Assembly: GCF_002803075.1 (NCBI RefSeq)
Contig: NZ_NNBK01000020.1
Coordinates: 1 to 64,000 of the forward strand
DNA: 64,000 bases
Direction: 5' to 3'
Origin: Streptomyces sp. CB01373
GTDB taxonomy: Bacteria > Actinomycetota > Actinomycetes > Streptomycetales > Streptomycetaceae
Shown here: piece after piece, positions 54,380-63,482 of the stretch
Position numbering within the stretch: the stretch's first letter is position 1
How the letters are laid out: the number at the start of each line of letters is the position of its first letter
Notes under the pieces: generated by a model
Database searches by the model: none
What the model was told of the DNA's origin: nothing
Seen by the model: the letters and a program-made list of their open reading frames with translations, nothing else
Program-made: the position numbers and the translations under genes

Positions 54380-55393
54380 ATGGTCACCCTCGCCGAGGTC
54401 GCCCAGCACGCCGGAGTCTCGGCGAGCACGGTGAGCTACGTCCTCAGCGGCAAGCGGTCCATCTCCGCGAGCACCCGGCAACGGGTCGAGGAGAGCATCC
54501 GGAAGCTCGGCTACCACCCGAACGCGGGCGCCCGCGCCCTGGCGAGCAGCAGGTCGAACATCATCGCCCTGATGATCCCGCTGCGTACCGACATGTACGT
54601 GCCGGTGATGATGGAGATCGCCATCGCCGTGGCCACCACCGCCCGTACCCACGGCTACGACGTGCTGCTCCTCACCGGCGAGGAGGGCCCCGACGCCGTG
54701 CGCCGGGTCACCGGCAGCGGGCTCGCCGACGCCATGATCCTGATGGACGTCGAGCTGGACGACGAACGGCTGCCGCTGCTGCGGGAGACCGATCAGCCGA
54801 CCGTCCTGATCGGGCTGCCCGCCGACACCACCGGGCTGACCTGTGTGGACCTGGACTGGGGTGCGACGGGCGCGCTGTGCGTGGAGCATCTGGCGCTGCT
54901 CGGGCACCGCGAGATCGCCGTCATCGGCGAGGCGCCCGCGGTCTACGAACGGCACACCGGCTTCGCCGAACGCACCCTCGACGGCCTGCGCTCCCGGGCC
55001 CGCGAGCTGGGCCTGGGACTGCTGCACCGCCCGTGCGAGGGCGGGTACGACGCGATGGCTCTGACCCTGGCCCGGATCCTCGACGAGCGCCCGGGCACCA
55101 CCGGCTTCGTCGTGCAGAACGAGTCCGCCGTCGAACCCCTGCTCGCCCTGCTGCGCCAGCAGGGCCGGGCGATCCCCGAGGACGTGTCCGTGGTCGCGAT
55201 CTGCCCGGACCAGGTCGCCGTCCAGGCCTCGGTGCGGCTGACCTCGGTGGGCATCCCCGCCCAGGAGATGGGGCGGCACGCGGTCGCGCGCCTGGTGGCC
55301 AAGCTCGACGGGCAGGGCGCGGACGAAGTGGTGCTCATCGCGCCGGAGTTGACAGTCCGGACGAGTTCGGGGCCGGTCGCCTCCGGCTCCTGA
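54380..55393 (+). CDS. LacI family regulator of the glycoside locus
   Basis: This 337-aa protein has an N-terminal HTH (VTLAEVAQHAGVSASTVSYVL), a hinge (HPNAGARALASSRSNI) and a sugar-type effector domain (MILMDVELDDERLPLL; DLDWGATGALCVEHLALLGH; TSVGIPAQEMGRHAVARLV). I chose the ATG at 54380, with GGAGAG 5 nt upstream, over a TTG at 54368. Two operators lie just upstream. It is followed 104 nt later by the GH31 gene in the same direction, so it probably represses itself and GH31 and perhaps the convergent operon from 64000. Confidence 0.92.
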   Translation: MVTLAEVAQHAGVSASTVSYVLSGKRSISASTRQRVEESIRKLGYHPNAGARALASSRSNIIALMIPLRTDMYVPVMMEIAIAVATTARTHGYDVLLLTGEEGPDAVRRVTGSGLADAMILMDVELDDERLPLLRETDQPTVLIGLPADTTGLTCVDLDWGATGALCVEHLALLGHREIAVIGEAPAVYERHTGFAERTLDGLRSRARELGLGLLHRPCEGGYDAMALTLARILDERPGTTGFVVQNESAVEPLLALLRQQGRAIPEDVSVVAICPDQVAVQASVRLTSVGIPAQEMGRHAVARLVAKLDGQGADEVVLIAPELTVRTSSGPVASGS

Positions 55394-55496
55394 CTCCGCT
55401 CCGCTCCGTCTCGGGCCCCGACCCGCCCAGGGCGCCCCATGCCTTCTCACGCCTTCTCGCAGGACTCCCCCGTCCGCACTCCTTCAAGGAGCACCC

Positions 55497-57548
55497 GTGA
55501 ACCAGCATGCCGAGAACCAGCCCCCGCACGGCCCGGTCAGCCTCGCCCAGTCCTCCCCCACGGTCGGCACGTTCCGCGACCGGGACGGCGTGCTGGAGTG
55601 GAGCGGCCGCCAGGAGACCGTACGCGTCGAGCCGTGGGGGCCGGACGCGGTCCGGGTGCGCGCCCGGCTCGGCGGCCCGGTCCTGGACGACCTGCCCGGC
55701 GCGCTCCTCGCCCACGCGCCGGCCACCGAGAGCACCGTCAAGATCGAGGACGGCCGGGGACGCCTGACCGTCGGCGCGCTCACGGTCGACGTCGACGCCT
55801 CGGGCCTCGTCCGCTTCCTGCGCACCGACGACCTCACGGAACTGCTGGCGGAGGAACGCGCCCACTTCTGGTGGCCCGGCCCCCGCCTCTACACCGCCGT
55901 CGGCAACGGCCACCACCGCCTTGAGCAGCGTTTCGCCGCCTACGACGACGAGAGGCTGTACGGGCTCGGCCAGCACCAGCACGGCCGGCTGGACCAGAAG
56001 GGCCTGGTCGTCGACCTGGTCCAGCGCAACGCCGAGGTCACGATCCCCGTGCTCACCTCCAGCCGCGGTTACACCCTGCTGTGGAACAACCCGGCGATCG
56101 GCCGTGTGGAGCTGGCCGGGAACGGCACCCGCTGGGTGGCGGACTCCGCCCGGCAGATCGACTACTGGATCACCGCGGGCTCCCCGGCCGACGCCCAGCG
56201 CCGCTACAGCGCGGTGACCGGCCGCACCCCGATGCTGCCCGAGTGGGCGGCCGGCTTCTGGCAGTGCAAGCTGCGCTACCGCACCCAGGACGAACTCCTC
56301 GAAGTGGCCCGCGAGTACAAGCGGCGGAACCTGCCCATCGACGCGATCGTCTGCGACTTCTTCCACTGGACCCACCTGGGCGAGTGGAGGTTCGACCCCG
56401 CGGAGTGGCCCGACCCGGCGGCGATGGTGCGCGAGCTGGCGGACCTCGGCATCAAGCTGGTGGTGTCCGTCTGGCCGTCGGTGTCGCCGCTGAGCGAGAA
56501 CCACCCGGTGATGGAGCAGCGCGGCTACTTCATCGGCACCCAGTACGGCCCGATGGCGCACGCCGACTGGCCCGACAAGCAGGTCGCCTCCACCGTCCAG
56601 GTGGCCTTCTACGACGCCACCAACCCCAAGGCGCGCGACTTCGTGTGGTCCAGGATCAAGGAGAACTACCTGGACCCGTACGGCATCACGGCGTTCTGGC
56701 TGGACGCCTGCGAGCCGGAGCTGAAGCCGGGCTTCGCCGAGAACCTGCGCTACTGGGCGGGTCCCGGCCTGGAGGTCGGCAACCTCTATCCGGCGGAGAA
56801 CTCCCGCACCTTCGACGAGGGCCTGCGCGCCGCCGGCGTGGACGAGGTGATCACCCTCAACCGCTCGGCGTGGGCGGGCAGTCAGCGCCACGGCGCCGCC
56901 CTGTGGTCCGGTGACATCGGCACCGACTTCGCGACCCTGCGCCGCCAGATCGCGGCCGGCCTGAACACCGCGCTGTCCGGGATCCCCTGGTGGAACACCG
57001 ACATCGGCGGCTTCCACGGCGGTGACCCGGACGACCCCGCCTACCAGGAGCTGCTGGTGCGCTGGTTCCAGTTCGGCGCGCTGTCCCCGCTGATGCGGCT
57101 GCACGGCTTCCGGGACCCGGGCATGCCGCTGGGCCCGGAGATGACCGGCGGCCCCAACGAGGTCTGGTCGTACGGAGAGCGGGCCTATCCGGTCCTGGAG
57201 AAGTACCTGCGGCTGCGCGAGCGTCTGAAGCCGTACGTGCTGGAGGTCATGCGGGAGGCCCACGAGGAGGGGCTGCCGGTGATGCGGCCGTTGTTCCTGG
57301 AGTTCCCCGCGGACCAGACGGCGTGGACGGCGGACGACTCCTACCTCCTGGGCCGGGACCTGCTGGTCGCCCCGGTGCTGACGGCCGGGGCCACGGCCCG
57401 CACCGCGTACCTCCCGGCGGGCGCGCGGTGGACCGACGCGTGGACCGGCCGGGAGTACGAGGGCGGTACGGCCGTGACGGTCGACGCGCCGCTGGACCGC
57501 ATTCCGCTGTTCCTGCGGGACGGAGCCGAACTCCCGGTCGCCGGGTAG
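55497..57548 (+). CDS. GH31 family alpha-xylosidase/alpha-glucosidase
   Basis: Cytosolic glycoside hydrolase of 683 aa without signal peptide. The N-terminal beta-sandwich has YGLGQHQHGRLDQKG. The (beta/alpha)8 barrel begins near residue 255 with WAAGFWQCKLRYRTQDELLE. The nucleophile is Asp403 in FWLDACEPE and the acid/base is Asp473 in ALWSGD. C-terminal beta domains follow. The short YRTQDELLEVA and CEPE features resemble the alpha-xylosidase subgroup (XylS/YicI-like), which removes xylose from xyloglucan oligosaccharides. Specificity is inference. The GTG start has AAGGAG 5 nt upstream. It lies downstream of LacI and converges on GH12. Confidence 0.88.
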   Translation: MNQHAENQPPHGPVSLAQSSPTVGTFRDRDGVLEWSGRQETVRVEPWGPDAVRVRARLGGPVLDDLPGALLAHAPATESTVKIEDGRGRLTVGALTVDVDASGLVRFLRTDDLTELLAEERAHFWWPGPRLYTAVGNGHHRLEQRFAAYDDERLYGLGQHQHGRLDQKGLVVDLVQRNAEVTIPVLTSSRGYTLLWNNPAIGRVELAGNGTRWVADSARQIDYWITAGSPADAQRRYSAVTGRTPMLPEWAAGFWQCKLRYRTQDELLEVAREYKRRNLPIDAIVCDFFHWTHLGEWRFDPAEWPDPAAMVRELADLGIKLVVSVWPSVSPLSENHPVMEQRGYFIGTQYGPMAHADWPDKQVASTVQVAFYDATNPKARDFVWSRIKENYLDPYGITAFWLDACEPELKPGFAENLRYWAGPGLEVGNLYPAENSRTFDEGLRAAGVDEVITLNRSAWAGSQRHGAALWSGDIGTDFATLRRQIAAGLNTALSGIPWWNTDIGGFHGGDPDDPAYQELLVRWFQFGALSPLMRLHGFRDPGMPLGPEMTGGPNEVWSYGERAYPVLEKYLRLRERLKPYVLEVMREAHEEGLPVMRPLFLEFPADQTAWTADDSYLLGRDLLVAPVLTAGATARTAYLPAGARWTDAWTGREYEGGTAVTVDAPLDRIPLFLRDGAELPVAG

Positions 57549-57570
57549 CGCGGCGCGGGCGCGGACGTAC

Positions 57571-57608
57571 GTGCGGCCGGTCCCTCCCCTATACGGGACC
57601 GGCCGCAC
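57571..57608. terminator. Bidirectional terminator between GH31 and GH12
   Basis: A perfect 14-bp stem (GTGCGGCCGGTCCC, 57571-57584, with 57595-57608) and a 10-nt loop lie between the two convergent stops. Confidence 0.88.
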
Positions 57609-57627
57609 ACTCATGGGCCCGCCGGGA

Positions 57628-58341
57628 TCAGCTGCTGCTGACCGTGAGGCTGTTGGTGGTGAAGTTCAGACCGCCGGACGACGACGTGATCTCGTAGCCG
57701 AACTGCACGTCCCCGATGGTCACGTTGCCGAACCAGCCCTTGGTGTCCTTGATCCACTTCAGGATGGGCAGGATGTTCACCGTGCCGGAGCTGGAGTTGG
57801 AGCTGCGGATGAACGAGAACACGTCGTTCGAGCCGTTGTTGCCCTTGTAGACGGTCCAGGTCGAGCCGCCGAGGGTGAGGCTGCCCTGGGAGCTGCCGAG
57901 CGGGCCGACGGCGCCGGTCTTGTTGACCCAGAGCATGATCTCGTACTTGTAGCCGGTGTCCCAGATGTCGTACGACGTGTTGTACGCGCCGGAGGACGGG
58001 ACGGTGACGTTGTAGCTGCTGGTGAGCGAGGCGAGCGAGGAGACCGACTTGTTGACCACCTTCTTGGCGTTCGGGTAGGACTTGATGCCACCCGTGTTGG
58101 GGTGGTTCGCCGATACGCCCCAGTTGGTGCCGGAGTTGGCCCAGATGCACTGGCTGCCGGCCCCGGAGCCCCAGATGTTGTTGTAGAGCGTGTAGCCGTT
58201 CAGCGTGGTGTTGCCCCACTGGTCGCAGGAGTTCCAGACGGCGGCCTGGGCGGGGGCGGAGGCGAGGCCGACGGTGGCGCCGAGGGCGAGGGCGGGCGCG
58301 AGCAGCGCCGTGCGAAGTCCGCTCCGTGTGCGTGTTGCCAT
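57628..58341 (-). CDS. Secreted GH12 endoglucanase/xyloglucanase
   Basis: This 237-aa protein has a Sec-type signal peptide (TALLAPALALGATVGLASAPAQA, cleaved near residue 33) and a single GH12 domain. The nucleophile is Glu134 in YEIMLWVN and the acid/base is Glu217 in QFGYEITS. It has no carbohydrate-binding module and ends with the catalytic domain, unlike many Streptomyces GH12 enzymes. GH12 members cut beta-1,4-glucan or xyloglucan. Neighbours with xylose- and galactose-removing enzymes favour xyloglucan (inference). The ATG is preceded by GGAAGGGA. It lies 38 nt after GH95 and is probably the last gene of the operon. Confidence 0.9.
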   Translation of the reverse strand: MATRTRSGLRTALLAPALALGATVGLASAPAQAAVWNSCDQWGNTTLNGYTLYNNIWGSGAGSQCIWANSGTNWGVSANHPNTGGIKSYPNAKKVVNKSVSSLASLTSSYNVTVPSSGAYNTSYDIWDTGYKYEIMLWVNKTGAVGPLGSSQGSLTLGGSTWTVYKGNNGSNDVFSFIRSSNSSSGTVNILPILKWIKDTKGWFGNVTIGDVQFGYEITSSSGGLNFTTNSLTVSSS

Positions 58342-58379
58342 GGTGGTGTCCCTTCCATGGGTGGGGGGAGTTGCGGGGG

Positions 58380-60578
58380 TCACCACGTCCTCAGGTCGAG
58401 GGCGTGGACCTCTCCGGCGACCAGGTCGAGCGGTCGTGCGCCGGAGGGAGTCCTCAGGTCGATGCGGAGGGTGCGGGTGGGGCGCAGCAGCGCGGTGGCC
58501 GCGTCAGGGCTCCACGCCAGGTCGACCTCGGCCCCGAACCGGGTGCGGATGCCGCGCAGTTCGCCCTCCGGGTACGCGGGCGGGGGCGCGGGCAGCAGGA
58601 CCAGCCGGTCCGGGGTGGAGCGCACCAGTGTCTCGATCAGCACGGCCGGCAGGGCGTGGGCGGCGTCGGCGTTGTAGACGTTCCGGTTCGGATAGTGGGC
58701 GCTCATCAGGGAGGCGTGGAAGTAGTCGCCGTCCAGCACGTTCGCGAGGGCGCGGGCGGCGCGGTCGCCGTCACCGAGGCGGGCCGCGATCAGGGCGTGG
58801 TGGAGGTGGCCGTGGGCCGAGTCGTTCTCCGCGCCGCGCAGTACGAGGGCGCGGTGGGCGGCGGCGGCCAGGTCCGGGGTGTCGTGGGGGTCGATCTCGT
58901 CCAGCGGCCAGACGGCGTAGAGGTGGCTGAGGTGGCGGTGGTCGTAGGTGTCCGCGAGGCCGGGCCACGCCCATTCGGCGAGGGCGCCGTCGGCGTTGAT
59001 CCGGTGCGGCGGGAGGCGGTCGGCGAGGGCCTGCCAGCGGTCGGCGTCGGGGGTGCCGGGGTGGTAGGCGGCGGCCGTCTGCAGGGCGTGCCGGGCGGCG
59101 GAGAGGTCCATGGCCGCGTTGAGCGTGCCCCAGCTCGCGTCGGCGGGGCGGTTCTCGGGCGAGTAGGAGGGGACGACCACGAGGTGGCCGTGCTCGTCGG
59201 TGCGGGTGAGGAAGTCCTCGTAGAACCGGGCGGTCTCGGCGAGCGCGGCGGCGGTGCGGGGGTCCTGGGCACCGCGCGTCTCGTCGAGGTCGACGAGCGG
59301 CTTGAGCAGCCAGTCGGCTCCCGCGGTCCACAGGTGCAGCGGGTACTCACGGCTGAAGTGGTAGGTGTGGCCGGACTCGCCGTCGGTGTGCGCGGGGGCG
59401 ACGGCCCCTCGGGTGCCGAAGATCGCACGGGCGTTGTCCCGCCAATCGGGCAGTTGTGCCTCGACGAGCCGGGCCAGGGCCTCGACGACCTCGGGGAGAC
59501 CGGCCGCGGGGGCGGAGGCGGTCTGGAGGTTGAGGTTGGCGTCCGTGGTGAACGCGCCGGACCAGGCCGTGTCCCAGTCGCCGGTCCACAGTCCGGTGAG
59601 CCGGGGCGGGAGCAGGCCGCTGGCGGAGAGCAGGTGGTAGCGGCCGGCCGCGAACAGCCGCTCCGCCAGGGCCGCGCTGCCGGAACGCTTCAGCAGCTCC
59701 GAGCCCGGCAGGGCGCGTTCGGCGGGTTCGCCGTGCAGGTCGAGGGTGACACGGTGGTAGGCGGTGCGGTGTGCGGGCAGATGGCGGTCGAGGAGGTCGT
59801 CGTACGTCCGTCCCGTGAGCAGGTCGAGCAGGGTCCCCGCCTCCTCGGTCACCGCCGGCTCACCGGTGTGCCGGCGTACCCGGGTGAGCAGCAGCACCGA
59901 GTCCGCGCCGGTGACGCGCACTCCGGGCGGGGTGAGGACCGTGGTGCCGCCGGTGACGGCGATCAGCGTCACGCCGGTGTAGCCGCGGTCGCTGCCGGGG
60001 TAGCGGGCGTGCAGGCTCAGTACGGCGCCCTCGGCGGTGAGCAGCGCCCCGTCTCCGATGCGCAGGCCGGGCGGCGCGCCGGGCAGCCGGTGGTCCAGGC
60101 GGACGTCGAGCGTGGGGCCGGGCGCGGTGACGTGCTGGACGATCACGTCGTCGGCGCGGGAGACGAAGACGCGGCTGCTCCAGTCCCCGCACACCGCCGT
60201 CGTCTCGCCGCTGGTGAAGTCGACCGAGCGGCGGTAGCCCCGGCGGGCACGGGACGGGCGGCTCAGCCGGATCCGGAAGGCCGGGTGGAAGGGCTGCACC
60301 CACTGCAACGGGCGGCCGTCCGTGAAGGACTCGGCGGCGGTGCGGTCACCGGCGAGCAACCGGTCCTGGAGGGCGGGCAGTTCGCCGGCGAGGAGTGGGG
60401 GCCGGGCGTGCTCGGCGCCGTTGGGGCGGACGAGGGTGTGGTGGGTGACGATCACGCTGTCGTCGTCCGGGTCGCCGAACACCAGGGCGCCGTGGTGGCC
60501 GTTGCCGCTGAGGAAGGCGTCCTCCCAGCGGGCGGCCGGGAGGGGTTCCCAGGTTCCGTGCCGCGGTCCGCCCCTCAC
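58380..60578 (-). CDS. GH95 family exo-glycosidase (alpha-L-fucosidase/galactosidase type)
   Basis: Cytosolic enzyme of 732 aa without signal peptide. The N-terminal beta domain has LPAARWEDAFLSGNGHHGA, and the helical barrel follows. The GH95 general-acid Glu is in PSYSPENRP (Glu475) and the paired asparagines in NLNLQ (348, 350). HRHLSHLYAVWP supplies the late conserved block. The usual MNYWP that follows the Asn pair reads TASAPA here. GH95 removes fucose, or in some members L- or D-galactose, from side chains such as those of xyloglucan. The GTG start overlaps the GH42 stop as GTGA. Confidence 0.85.
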   Translation of the reverse strand: MRGGPRHGTWEPLPAARWEDAFLSGNGHHGALVFGDPDDDSVIVTHHTLVRPNGAEHARPPLLAGELPALQDRLLAGDRTAAESFTDGRPLQWVQPFHPAFRIRLSRPSRARRGYRRSVDFTSGETTAVCGDWSSRVFVSRADDVIVQHVTAPGPTLDVRLDHRLPGAPPGLRIGDGALLTAEGAVLSLHARYPGSDRGYTGVTLIAVTGGTTVLTPPGVRVTGADSVLLLTRVRRHTGEPAVTEEAGTLLDLLTGRTYDDLLDRHLPAHRTAYHRVTLDLHGEPAERALPGSELLKRSGSAALAERLFAAGRYHLLSASGLLPPRLTGLWTGDWDTAWSGAFTTDANLNLQTASAPAAGLPEVVEALARLVEAQLPDWRDNARAIFGTRGAVAPAHTDGESGHTYHFSREYPLHLWTAGADWLLKPLVDLDETRGAQDPRTAAALAETARFYEDFLTRTDEHGHLVVVPSYSPENRPADASWGTLNAAMDLSAARHALQTAAAYHPGTPDADRWQALADRLPPHRINADGALAEWAWPGLADTYDHRHLSHLYAVWPLDEIDPHDTPDLAAAAHRALVLRGAENDSAHGHLHHALIAARLGDGDRAARALANVLDGDYFHASLMSAHYPNRNVYNADAAHALPAVLIETLVRSTPDRLVLLPAPPPAYPEGELRGIRTRFGAEVDLAWSPDAATALLRPTRTLRIDLRTPSGARPLDLVAGEVHALDLRTW

Positions 60579-62536
60579 GGCTTCAGCACCGCCGCTCCGT
60601 ACCGTCCGAGCGTCGTGCGGCCGGTCACGGCCTCCCCGGTGAGCAGGTCGCGGTGGGTGCCCGGCACATCGACGGTGACCGGCTCGCGCCCGTGGTTGAG
60701 CAGGAACAGCAGCTCGCCGCGCCGGACGGCCTCGACCCCGGCGGGCAGTCCGTCCAGCACGGGGCGGACGCCCGCGCCGGCGGCGACGCGGGTGAGCAGG
60801 GCGCGCAGCGCCCCGGGCTCGGGAAGCGTGGAGACGTACCAGGCGCGGCCCCGGCGCAGCACGGCGGGCAGCCCGTCGAGCTCGCCGCCCTGGTACGGGA
60901 CCGTCTCGTCGGCGATGCCGGCGGCCTCGATCTCCTCCGACCACAGCGTCCCGCGCAGCCCGTCCGCGCACGCGACGCTCTCCCCCGTCTCCAGCGGCCA
61001 CCACTGGTGCAGCGTGCGGATGCCGAACAGCTCGCGCAGCCGGGGGTCCATGCCGCCGGGGCGAACGCGGTCGTCCTCGTCGGCGACCCCGGTGAGGAAG
61101 CCGCACACGAGGGTGCCGCCGCTTGCCACGTACGCCAGGAGGTTGTCGATCGCCGAGTCGGTGAGCAGGTAGAGCTGGGGGACGACGACGAGCCGGTAGG
61201 CGGTGAGGTCGTGTCCGGGGTGGGCGAAGTCGGTGGTGAGGTGGGCTTCCCACAGGGCGCGGTGCCAGGCGCGCAGAATCTCGGGGTACTCGACGTGCGT
61301 GGACGGGCGGCCGTCCTGTTCGCAGGCCCACCAGGAGTGCCAGTCGTGGAGGACCGCGATGTCGCGGCTGCCGTGGGTGCCGGACACCTCGGCGCCGATC
61401 CGGTCCAGTTCGGCGCCGATGCGCTTGATCTCCTGGAACGTGCGGCCCTCCTCGCCGGCGTGGCCGACCATCGCGGAGTGGAACTTCTCCGCGCCCTGCC
61501 GGGACTGGCGCCACTGGAAGTAGCAGACGGCGTCGGAGCCGTGGGCCACCGCCTGCAGGGACCACAGGCGGTTGAGTCCGGACGGCTTGGGGTGGTTGAC
61601 GCCACGCCAGTTGACCGGGCCGGCCGCCTGTTCCATGAGCATCCAGGGGCCGCGGGCCTGGGAGCGGGTGAGGTCCTGGACGAGCGCGCCGTACTGGGCG
61701 CCGAGGGGGTCGCGCGGGTCGGGGTAGAGGTCGACGGAGACGACGTCCTCCTCCGCGGCCCAGCGCCAGCCGTCCTGACCGGACCACAGCGGCATGAAGT
61801 TGGTGGTGACCGGAAGGTGCGAGGTGTGCCGGCGGACGATGTCGCGTTCGGCGCGGTAGCACTCCAGGAGCATGTCGGAGGTGAAGCGGCGGAAGTCCAG
61901 GATCTGTGCGGGGTTCTTCAGGTAGTGGGCGCGGCGCGGGGGCAGGACGCCGTCCCAGCTGTCGTAGCCCTGGCTCCAGAACGCTGTTCCCCAGGCGGTG
62001 TTGAGGGCGTCGAGGGTGCCGTACTTCGTGCGCAGCCAGCGGCGGAAGGCGGCGGCGGCCTCGTCGCCGTAGTCGTGGGTGCAGTACTCGTTGTTGATGT
62101 GCCACATGGTGAGGGCGGGGTGGCCCGCGTAGCGGGCGGCCAGGTCCTCGGTGATGGCGGCGGCGTAGCGGCGGTAGGTGGCGCTGGAGTGCGAGAAGTG
62201 CTGCCGGCCGCCCCACCACTCGGTGTGGCCGTCCTCGTCGCGGGGCAGGGTGTCGGGGTGCAGGCGGCCCATCCAGGGCGGTGGCGAGGAGGTGGGGGTG
62301 GCGAGGACGACTCCGACACCGTTGGCCGCCATGAGGTCCATCACCGTGTCGAGCCAGCCGAACTCCCGTGCGCCAGGGTGGGGTTCGAGCTTCGACCAGG
62401 AGAAGACACCGAGGGTGACGGAGTTGACCCCGGCGTCCTTCATCAGCCGGACGTCCTCGTGCCAGGTCTCCTCGGGCCACTGCTCGGGGTTGTAGTCGCC
62501 GCCGAAGAGGATGCGGCGGTCGGCGATCGTGTACAT
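60575..62536 (-). CDS. GH42 family beta-galactosidase
   Basis: Cytosolic enzyme of 653 aa. It begins YTIADRRILFGGDYNPEQWP, the GH42 start. The acid/base is Glu150 in MWHINNEY and the nucleophile is Glu302 in WMLMEQAAG. The trimerisation domain (LVVVPQLYLLTD) and a C-terminal beta domain follow. I chose the ATG at 62536, since AGGAG lies 7 nt upstream; the GTG just before it is possible. It is 10 nt after the sugar permease gene and coupled to GH95, so it works on imported oligosaccharides. Confidence 0.93.
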   Translation of the reverse strand: MYTIADRRILFGGDYNPEQWPEETWHEDVRLMKDAGVNSVTLGVFSWSKLEPHPGAREFGWLDTVMDLMAANGVGVVLATPTSSPPPWMGRLHPDTLPRDEDGHTEWWGGRQHFSHSSATYRRYAAAITEDLAARYAGHPALTMWHINNEYCTHDYGDEAAAAFRRWLRTKYGTLDALNTAWGTAFWSQGYDSWDGVLPPRRAHYLKNPAQILDFRRFTSDMLLECYRAERDIVRRHTSHLPVTTNFMPLWSGQDGWRWAAEEDVVSVDLYPDPRDPLGAQYGALVQDLTRSQARGPWMLMEQAAGPVNWRGVNHPKPSGLNRLWSLQAVAHGSDAVCYFQWRQSRQGAEKFHSAMVGHAGEEGRTFQEIKRIGAELDRIGAEVSGTHGSRDIAVLHDWHSWWACEQDGRPSTHVEYPEILRAWHRALWEAHLTTDFAHPGHDLTAYRLVVVPQLYLLTDSAIDNLLAYVASGGTLVCGFLTGVADEDDRVRPGGMDPRLRELFGIRTLHQWWPLETGESVACADGLRGTLWSEEIEAAGIADETVPYQGGELDGLPAVLRRGRAWYVSTLPEPGALRALLTRVAAGAGVRPVLDGLPAGVEAVRRGELLFLLNHGREPVTVDVPGTHRDLLTGEAVTGRTTLGRYGAAVLKP

Positions 62537-62546
62537 CACAGTGCTC

Positions 62547-63482
62547 CTATCCCTTGACGGCCCCCGTGAGCATCCCCTTCCTGAAGTGCTTCTGGACGAA
62601 CGGCGACAGCACGGCCACGGGCAGCAGTGCCATCACCATGACCGCCATCTGCACGGCGAGCCCGGAGAGTTGGCCGGTCTTGATGGACTGGGCGAGGCCC
62701 ACGGGGGCCTGCTGCTTCTGGACGAGCTGGATCATGACGTTCTGCAGCGGCAGCATGTTCTGGTCGTTGAGGTAGAGGGACGCGTTGAACCACGCGCTCC
62801 AGTAGCCGACCGCGTAGAAGAGCGTGATCACGGCGAGCACCGCGCGGGACAGCGGCATCACGATCTGCCACAGGATGCGCAGGTCGCCGGCGCCGTCGAT
62901 GCGGGCGCTGTCGATGAGTTCCGGCGAGATGTTCATGAAGAAGCCGCGCAGCACGAGGATGTTGAACACGCTGACGGCGCTGGGCAGGATCAGCGCGAGG
63001 TAGGTGTCGGTCAGTCCGAGGGTCTGCACCAGCAGGTAGGTCGGGATGAGACCGGCGCTGAAGAACATCGTGGCCAGCAGCGTCATCAGGATCCAGCGGT
63101 GCGCGAGCGAGCCGGTGCGGGACAGGCCGTAGGCGCAGAGCACGGACACGGTCATCGAGAACAGCGTGCCGACCAGGGTGACCAGGATGCTGACGACCGC
63201 GGCGCGGGTGACCTGGCCGCCGCCGAGCAGTTCCCGGTAGGCGACGAAGGTGATGCCGTGGGGCACCATGACCAGACCGCCCGCCTCGTCGATGGTCCTG
63301 CGCGAGGAGAGGCTGGTGACGACGACGATCCACAGCGGGAAGAGGATCGCCAGGCAGGCCAGGGCGAGAACCAGTCCCTTGCCCGCCAGGCCGGCCCCGG
63401 TGGGCTTCTCCTCCCACACCGGCCGGGCCGGTGCCGCCCATCCGCGGCGTTCCCGTACGGGCTTGTCGATCACGGCGGTCAC
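62547..63482 (-). CDS. Sugar ABC transporter permease (MalG/LplC-like)
   Basis: Inner-membrane permease of 311 aa with six predicted helices. It carries the carbohydrate-uptake-1 signatures AYGLSRTGSLAHRWIL and the EAA loop SPELIDSARIDGAGDLRILW, and ends FVQKHFRKGMLTGAVKG, which is typical of the family. The GTG start overlaps the upstream permease stop as GTGA. The operon order is permease-permease-GH42-GH95-GH12. Confidence 0.92.
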   Translation of the reverse strand: MTAVIDKPVRERRGWAAPARPVWEEKPTGAGLAGKGLVLALACLAILFPLWIVVVTSLSSRRTIDEAGGLVMVPHGITFVAYRELLGGGQVTRAAVVSILVTLVGTLFSMTVSVLCAYGLSRTGSLAHRWILMTLLATMFFSAGLIPTYLLVQTLGLTDTYLALILPSAVSVFNILVLRGFFMNISPELIDSARIDGAGDLRILWQIVMPLSRAVLAVITLFYAVGYWSAWFNASLYLNDQNMLPLQNVMIQLVQKQQAPVGLAQSIKTGQLSGLAVQMAVMVMALLPVAVLSPFVQKHFRKGMLTGAVKG

